Positions 59,513-64,000 of a stretch of DNA of 64,000 nucleotides are shown piece by piece. The stretch spans positions 79,542 through 143,541 of the forward strand of contig JAHDWA010000004.1 in assembly GCA_023382535.1 (NCBI GenBank), read 5' to 3'. The stretch comes from Anaerolineae bacterium. GTDB taxonomy: Bacteria; Chloroflexota; Anaerolineae; 4572-78; J111. Each line of letters opens with the position of its first letter. Position 1 is the stretch's first letter. The notes below the pieces were generated by a model. It ran no database searches. It was not told the origin of the DNA and saw only the letters and a program-made list of their open reading frames with translations. The position numbers and the translations under genes were made by a program.

Positions 59513-62500
59513 ATGCCCAAACAGAACCAAGCAAATGAAGTTCAACAGGATAAGAAAAATCGGGCCAAGGTCCAGCCGCCGGTTCTCAGCCCCGATTTGA
59601 CCGGCGAAAAAGCGGGTCTACCGCCCCTGCCTGATAGCCTGCTGGCCGCCGGGGCTAACTCGATCGAAGCCCAGGCTGCCCGCCTGGGCGACTCTCGCCT
59701 GCAAACGGCTCAACGGCAAGGCGTGGCTGGTCAGATTGGCCGGACACAGGGCAACCTGCACTTGCAGCGGGTTGTCGCTGCGCTTAAGCCCGATCAGCGG
59801 ACAACTTCTGCCTCGCCCAGTAATTCCAAACCCTCCGGGAGTTCGGTGCTGAAGAAGAGCGCCAGTCCTACCGCCGCCCGGCAGGCCGAAGCCACCGAAT
59901 CGCCGGGTGATGACCGCTTCGACGAATTTTTGGGTGGCAGTGGGTCGCCCAGCTTGGCTCCGCCGCCACCCCCGCCTGATAAAAACGGGCAGAAAATGGC
60001 CGTCCAACGTGATGGAACTTCTCGACCGCCCGTACCCAACTTTACCCTGACCACCCCCTCTTTATTGCAGCCGCCTGATCCGGCCTCGCGCTATAATTTG
60101 GGCATGGATACAACCCTCCGGCTTGATCCCGAAATTCAGGCCAAAATGACCCAATATGTCCAGCAGCAGTTAGACCCGGCCAACCTGCGGGGCGCGCTCT
60201 CGCAAATCCAGTTGGAATCACTGCCTACAGCCGCGCCTGGTGCGGTCACAACACCGGCGACGGCCTCACCCGGAGCAAGTGGGGCTGCCCCGACTGTGCC
60301 TGCCGGCCCCGATACCCCTCGTACAGCCACTGCCGGCGATTTAATGGGGGCTGTTCTGGCCGTCCCGGCCATTGATTCGGCTTTGACTACATTGCAATCC
60401 CAGGCGCTTGACCGGGTAAGCCATGACTGGCGTAACCTGGGGACCGGTGGGCAGATTGCGACGGTGAGTACGCTGGCGGTTATTGGCCTTGGTGCGCTGG
60501 GCGGAGCGATGTCTGACCCGGCTGCCCGGCAGTTGTTAGTAGATCAACTCAACGGGCGCACCGTGCCGGTTCCCGGCCTTAACTGGATGCGTCTGGAAGT
60601 AAATACCAGCGCCGATAACCTGATGTTAGGCATGCACGTGGATGTGGGCCAACTGCTGCCGGCAAGTTGGGGCTTTGGCCCTTCTTCGCCCTCGGCTATT
60701 GGCGGCCCGCCCACGCCTCAACCTTTTGTACCTGGCCAGCGGACCGCCAGTGGCGAAATTGGCGAAACAGGCCCAAGCGAGGATATGGGCGCACGGATCC
60801 AGGCTAAAGCTGGTGGTGGTAAGCCTTTGGATGAAGCAATACAACGCCGCTTGGAAGACGGGCTGGGGGCCGACATGTCCAACGTGCGCGTCCATACGGA
60901 CCGCGAGGCTGACGAACTGGCCCAATCGGTTAACGCGGTTGCTTTTACCACCGGGCAGGATATTTTCTTCCAAGAAGGGACATACAACCCCAATTCCACC
61001 GATGGCCTGAAACTGCTGGCTCACGAAGCAACTCACACCGTCCAGCAGGCCGCCGGGCCGGTCGCAGGGACGCCGACGGCGGGCGGCGTGTCGGTCAGTG
61101 ATCCAGGTGACCGTTTTGAACAAGCTGCGGAGCAAGCGGCAGAAGCGGTGGTGCAGCGCCAGGCAGACCATGAGGCGATGACATGGGGAGGCGCAGAGGC
61201 AAGGTTGCCAGGGGGCAGAGCCGTGGCAGTGCAGCGAGCGGTTTCCATTCAACGGCAACCGGCTTCAATGGCCCCCCTAGCCGACAAAATTACCTCTGAT
61301 GACCCCGAACACCTGCGCCAGATTTTGGAAGAAGTGGCGATTGGGCACGGCATGGACAACGCCGAAAAGTTTGTGGATGATTTTAGCAGTTCTCCGCGCG
61401 GAGCCGCCGCCAACGATCCCCAACTGGCCGAGCGGATTAAAGCCGGCTTGAGAACCCAACTGGCTGAATTAAAAAACAAAGCCGCCAAGCTGATGGAAGA
61501 GTTTGAACGCCTGGGTCTGAATGCCATCAGTGAAATGCTTAACGAGAGCGAGAAAATTCTCCAGGCCGAAGCTGAAAAGTACGGTTTGCACGAAATACCG
61601 CGTGAAATAACGGGTGACACCGGGCTTGAGCGAGCGCACCAGATGGAGCAAGGGGGGACGGGGCAGTATACGGTAGAGGATAACGAGAAAACGCGGGGGA
61701 TGGCTGCTGCCGCGGCGGAGTTGGCGCCTAAGCGCAAAGAGTTGGATGACCTGATTACCAAACAGCAGGAATTAATCGAAGAGACCCCGGTTTTAGCGGG
61801 GCACGGCGGCAAAATCATCACCGATCAAAAGAAATTTGATGAGTTAGGCGTGGAGATTCGAGACAAGGAAGTTGTCTATAATTCTCTGCGGGCCAAACTA
61901 GAAGCGGAGTATCCGCTTTTGGCGGCTTATGCCTCAGAGAAAGGCGGCGCCGTGGCTCTGGAGCAGGTGGCCCGAGGCCCCGGCGCATCCGGCCCCATGA
62001 TTGCCGAGACAATTCGCGCAAAACTCAAAAATATTGATGAGGTGCGCCAGGGCATCGCCGACGACAAAGTGAAAGTGTGGAAACTGCCGGTCATTGCCAA
62101 CGGGGTTAAGGGCCAGTTAGGATACACACCGGGCACACTGGGTCATAAGTTGGTCGAGGAGAAAATGGCCGCCCAGGCCAGTAAAGATGCGTTGATTAAC
62201 CTGGCTGTGGCCGCTGTTTCGATTGCGCTGGGGCTGGTAGCGGCGCTACCGACCGGCGGCGCCAGTGTGGGGGTGTCCCTGGCGGTGGGGGCGGCAGCAG
62301 CGGGTAGCGCGGTTATTAGCGGCGTTCAGGCGGTCAAAGCGATGCAGGATTATCAACTGGCCCAGGCCATGAACGGCAGCGCCGTGGACAAAGCCAAAGC
62401 GATTTCGCAGGAAGACCCGTCGCTTTTCTGGCTGGCGCTTGATATTGTGGGTGCGGTTCTGGACGTTTACGGGGCGCTGAAAACCTTTAAGCAAGTCGCC

Positions 62501-64000
62501 CCCGCCGTGCGCGAGGCTCTGGCGGCGCGCCGGGCTGTCAGTGAGATCGGTGAGGAGGGCAGCGAAGAAGCAGTCCAGGCGGCAGCCCAGGCCAAGCAAA
62601 AAGCCGATGAGTTAAAGAAAAGCCTGGAGGGCGTGCCGGAACCGGCCAAATCCAACATCGTCAATCAGGTGGAGGGGCCACAAAAAGGTTGGCTACTCAA
62701 CCCAGATAAGCCGATGTCGAGCGGCGGCTTTGCCGGCAGCCTGGCCAATAAACCCGGCTGTGGCGTCTTTGAGGGGCATATTCCCCAGGTGCCGGATAAA
62801 ACCGTCGTTATCAAAATTTACCCGGCGGATGACGAAGAGTTGATGAAGGTTTTTGCCCGTGAAAAAGAAGGGGCGGCGGCAGCGGCGCAAACCTCTATGG
62901 GACCGAAGTATTACGGCGAAGTGGATATGGGGCCGGGCAAACGGGCCTTTGCCATGGAAAAAGTTGCCGGTGATATGCCCGAGGATATGAGCGAAGGGGT
63001 CAGCAAGCAAGCCGCCAAAGAGGCCAGCAAAGCAGCTCAGAGCATCAAGCTCAAAACTCTGGACGACGTACGGGCCTATGCCAACCAGGTTTGGGAGAAG
63101 GGCTATTACTGTCATGGCGATTTGCAGGGCTTGATTGACGAGGCCGGCAATTGGCGGCCCATTGACTTTCAGGGAGTGTATAAACGGCCACCGGTGGAAG
63201 ATGTGGCAGCAACAGCGGACGCACTCAAACAACATAACTGGCAGGTATCGCAGTACAACAAATATTTGATCGGTCAAATGCCCGAAGGGCCTTATAAAGA
63301 TTTACTGCCGCCGATCAATCCGCCACCCCGCGCCGTGCAGCCCTACCGCGAGCCAGGCGCGACCCCGGACATGAAGCAACCTGATGGCAGCGGGCTAGCC
63401 CAGCGAATCGAAGCTGCGGGCACCGGTCACCCGCTGGATGCGCAAGTGCAGCCTCGCCTGGAAGCCAGCTTGGGGGCCGACTTGACCGCTGTGCGTGTCC
63501 ACACCGACCAGGAGGCGGACGAGTTGGCCCAATCGGTCAGCGCTACAGCCTTCACCACCGGCCAGGATATTTTCTTCCGTGAGGGAGCTTACAATCCCAA
63601 CTCCACAGAAGGGCTAAAATTGTTGGCCCACGAAGCTACCCATACCGTCCAGCAGGCTGCCGGACCGGTTGAGGGAACGCCGACGGCGGGTGGCGTGTCC
63701 GTGAGTGACCCGGGTGATCGTTTTGAGCAGGCGGCGGAACAAGCGGCTGACGCTGTCGTGATGAGGCAAGGCGGCGAAGAAGCGAGTTCTGGATTAGCCT
63801 ATGAGCTTAACCTTGACTCGGCGGTCGGTGGTCCCAAGGGGAGGCTAGGCACTCGGTCGTCGGCGCTCTCTCCAAACATAGTCATCGCCCGGCAACCCGC
63901 TCCGCCCACGCCTGGCCCTGCGGCCAAAGGCAAAGCCCCTGATGCGGCCGGTATGGTCGCCGCCCAATATCCCAGGTTGAATTTGCCGGCCGATAAAATG
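59513..64000 (+). CDS. Giant cargo protein with two DUF4157 domains and a kinase-like domain (partial)
   Basis: The frame runs 1496 codons to the right edge without a stop. Residues 1-85: shared leader (MPKQNQANEVQQDKKN ... QRQGVAGQIGRTQGN), then DEFLGG and a Pro-rich linker. DUF4157 copy 1 at about 425-547 has His504-Glu505-x2-His508 in LLAHEATHTVQQ. Helical and coiled-coil segments (600-860), a hydrophobic stretch (about 893-935, LAVAAVSIALGLVAALPTGG), and a kinase/APH-like domain at about 1070-1260 follow: Lys1101 in VVIKIYP, His1201-Gly-Asp1203-Leu, and Asp1218 in PIDFQG. DUF4157 copy 2 lies at about 1290-1416 (His1373, His1377). The terminal effector part is outside the window. No Sec signal. 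DUF4157 proteins are typical eCIS cargo. Confidence 0.88.
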   Translation, partial: MPKQNQANEVQQDKKNRAKVQPPVLSPDLTGEKAGLPPLPDSLLAAGANSIEAQAARLGDSRLQTAQRQGVAGQIGRTQGNLHLQRVVAALKPDQRTTSASPSNSKPSGSSVLKKSASPTAARQAEATESPGDDRFDEFLGGSGSPSLAPPPPPPDKNGQKMAVQRDGTSRPPVPNFTLTTPSLLQPPDPASRYNLGMDTTLRLDPEIQAKMTQYVQQQLDPANLRGALSQIQLESLPTAAPGAVTTPATASPGASGAAPTVPAGPDTPRTATAGDLMGAVLAVPAIDSALTTLQSQALDRVSHDWRNLGTGGQIATVSTLAVIGLGALGGAMSDPAARQLLVDQLNGRTVPVPGLNWMRLEVNTSADNLMLGMHVDVGQLLPASWGFGPSSPSAIGGPPTPQPFVPGQRTASGEIGETGPSEDMGARIQAKAGGGKPLDEAIQRRLEDGLGADMSNVRVHTDREADELAQSVNAVAFTTGQDIFFQEGTYNPNSTDGLKLLAHEATHTVQQAAGPVAGTPTAGGVSVSDPGDRFEQAAEQAAEAVVQRQADHEAMTWGGAEARLPGGRAVAVQRAVSIQRQPASMAPLADKITSDDPEHLRQILEEVAIGHGMDNAEKFVDDFSSSPRGAAANDPQLAERIKAGLRTQLAELKNKAAKLMEEFERLGLNAISEMLNESEKILQAEAEKYGLHEIPREITGDTGLERAHQMEQGGTGQYTVEDNEKTRGMAAAAAELAPKRKELDDLITKQQELIEETPVLAGHGGKIITDQKKFDELGVEIRDKEVVYNSLRAKLEAEYPLLAAYASEKGGAVALEQVARGPGASGPMIAETIRAKLKNIDEVRQGIADDKVKVWKLPVIANGVKGQLGYTPGTLGHKLVEEKMAAQASKDALINLAVAAVSIALGLVAALPTGGASVGVSLAVGAAAAGSAVISGVQAVKAMQDYQLAQAMNGSAVDKAKAISQEDPSLFWLALDIVGAVLDVYGALKTFKQVAPAVREALAARRAVSEIGEEGSEEAVQAAAQAKQKADELKKSLEGVPEPAKSNIVNQVEGPQKGWLLNPDKPMSSGGFAGSLANKPGCGVFEGHIPQVPDKTVVIKIYPADDEELMKVFAREKEGAAAAAQTSMGPKYYGEVDMGPGKRAFAMEKVAGDMPEDMSEGVSKQAAKEASKAAQSIKLKTLDDVRAYANQVWEKGYYCHGDLQGLIDEAGNWRPIDFQGVYKRPPVEDVAATADALKQHNWQVSQYNKYLIGQMPEGPYKDLLPPINPPPRAVQPYREPGATPDMKQPDGSGLAQRIEAAGTGHPLDAQVQPRLEASLGADLTAVRVHTDQEADELAQSVSATAFTTGQDIFFREGAYNPNSTEGLKLLAHEATHTVQQAAGPVEGTPTAGGVSVSDPGDRFEQAAEQAADAVVMRQGGEEASSGLAYELNLDSAVGGPKGRLGTRSSALSPNIVIARQPAPPTPGPAAKGKAPDAAGMVAAQYPRLNLPADKM
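60899..61153 (+). repeat. DUF4157 module, copy 1
   Basis: This encodes residues 463-547. Aligned by hand with copy 2 (residues 1332-1416, 63506-63760), 77 of 85 residues are identical, while many third codon positions differ. It is thus an old or selectively maintained intragenic duplication. Confidence 0.85.
63506..63760 (+). repeat. DUF4157 module, copy 2
   Basis: This encodes residues 1332-1416 of the giant cargo, 77/85 identical to copy 1 with frequent synonymous differences. Together the copies flank the coiled-coil, hydrophobic and kinase-like region. Confidence 0.85.

Noticed and set aside
62693..63277. 194-codon minus-strand open frame under the kinase-like region
   Set aside because: It is a shadow of the giant cargo frame, which is open for 1496 codons and has DUF4157 motifs on both sides.
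1..64000. CRISPR arrays
   Set aside because: No regularly spaced identical 24-40 base repeats with unique spacers were seen anywhere in the window.
43657..64000. Type VI secretion or prophage tail identity for the island
   Set aside because: No sheath, tube, VgrG, gp25 or terminase gene is visible, so only the weaker eCIS-like cargo hypothesis is kept.

Overview
The window looks like a moderately GC-rich genome of the phylum Chloroflexota (Anaerolineae-like). This is an inference from the mix of LysM-bearing oligopeptide-binding proteins, hydantoinase-type operons, SDR-rich catabolic clusters and DUF4157 proteins; no rRNA or other marker gene is present to prove it.

Region 1 (1-4 kb) is a loose gene neighbourhood: the end of an unknown gene, a frameshifted HupE/UreJ-like remnant, a glyceraldehyde-3-phosphate dehydrogenase, an RDD membrane protein with a damaged or unusual 5' end, and small DUF4342 and DUF1801 genes.

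Region 2 (4.0-39.7 kb) is an almost unbroken minus-strand block of about 30 genes for uptake and breakdown of amide, peptide or cyclic-imide-like compounds. It holds four family-5 substrate-binding proteins with four DppB/DppC permease pairs but only one DppD/DppF ATPase pair. It also holds one hydantoinase A and three hydantoinase B subunits, an Asp/Glu/hydantoin racemase, an M24 aminopeptidase/creatinase-like protein, two amidohydrolases, an M14 aspartoacylase-like enzyme, four SDR dehydrogenases, a DegT aminotransferase and a signal-peptide-less LivJ-like binding protein. Two of the substrate-binding proteins carry an N-terminal LysM-like domain instead of a lipobox, which suggests wall anchoring. 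A good promoter lies just upstream of hyuA at the right end. Several perfect palindromes sit between the genes.

Region 3 (39.9-43.6 kb) has an AlkD-like HEAT-repeat protein, a serine/threonine dehydratase and a tyrosine recombinase.

Region 4 (43.6-64.0 kb) is the most interesting part. A divergent promoter pair drives an FHA-TM protein to the left and an FHA/Ig-like/TM/lytic-transglycosylase protein to the right. Then come a large AAA+ ATPase of the kind found with extracellular contractile injection systems (eCIS) and five consecutive large proteins that share a homologous N-terminal leader (core QIGRVQGN) and have no Sec signal. They are a 1424-aa putative toxin, three leader-OmpA-zincin paralogues (HExxHxxGxxD), and a protein of at least 1496 aa that runs off the window and has two near-identical DUF4157 domains flanking a protein-kinase/APH-like domain. 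Small partner genes follow three of them; two of these are homologous to each other, one as a lipoprotein and one cytoplasmic. I read this as the cargo end of an eCIS-like locus whose sheath, tube and baseplate genes, if they exist, lie to the right of the window. No structural injection-system gene is visible here, so that remains an inference.
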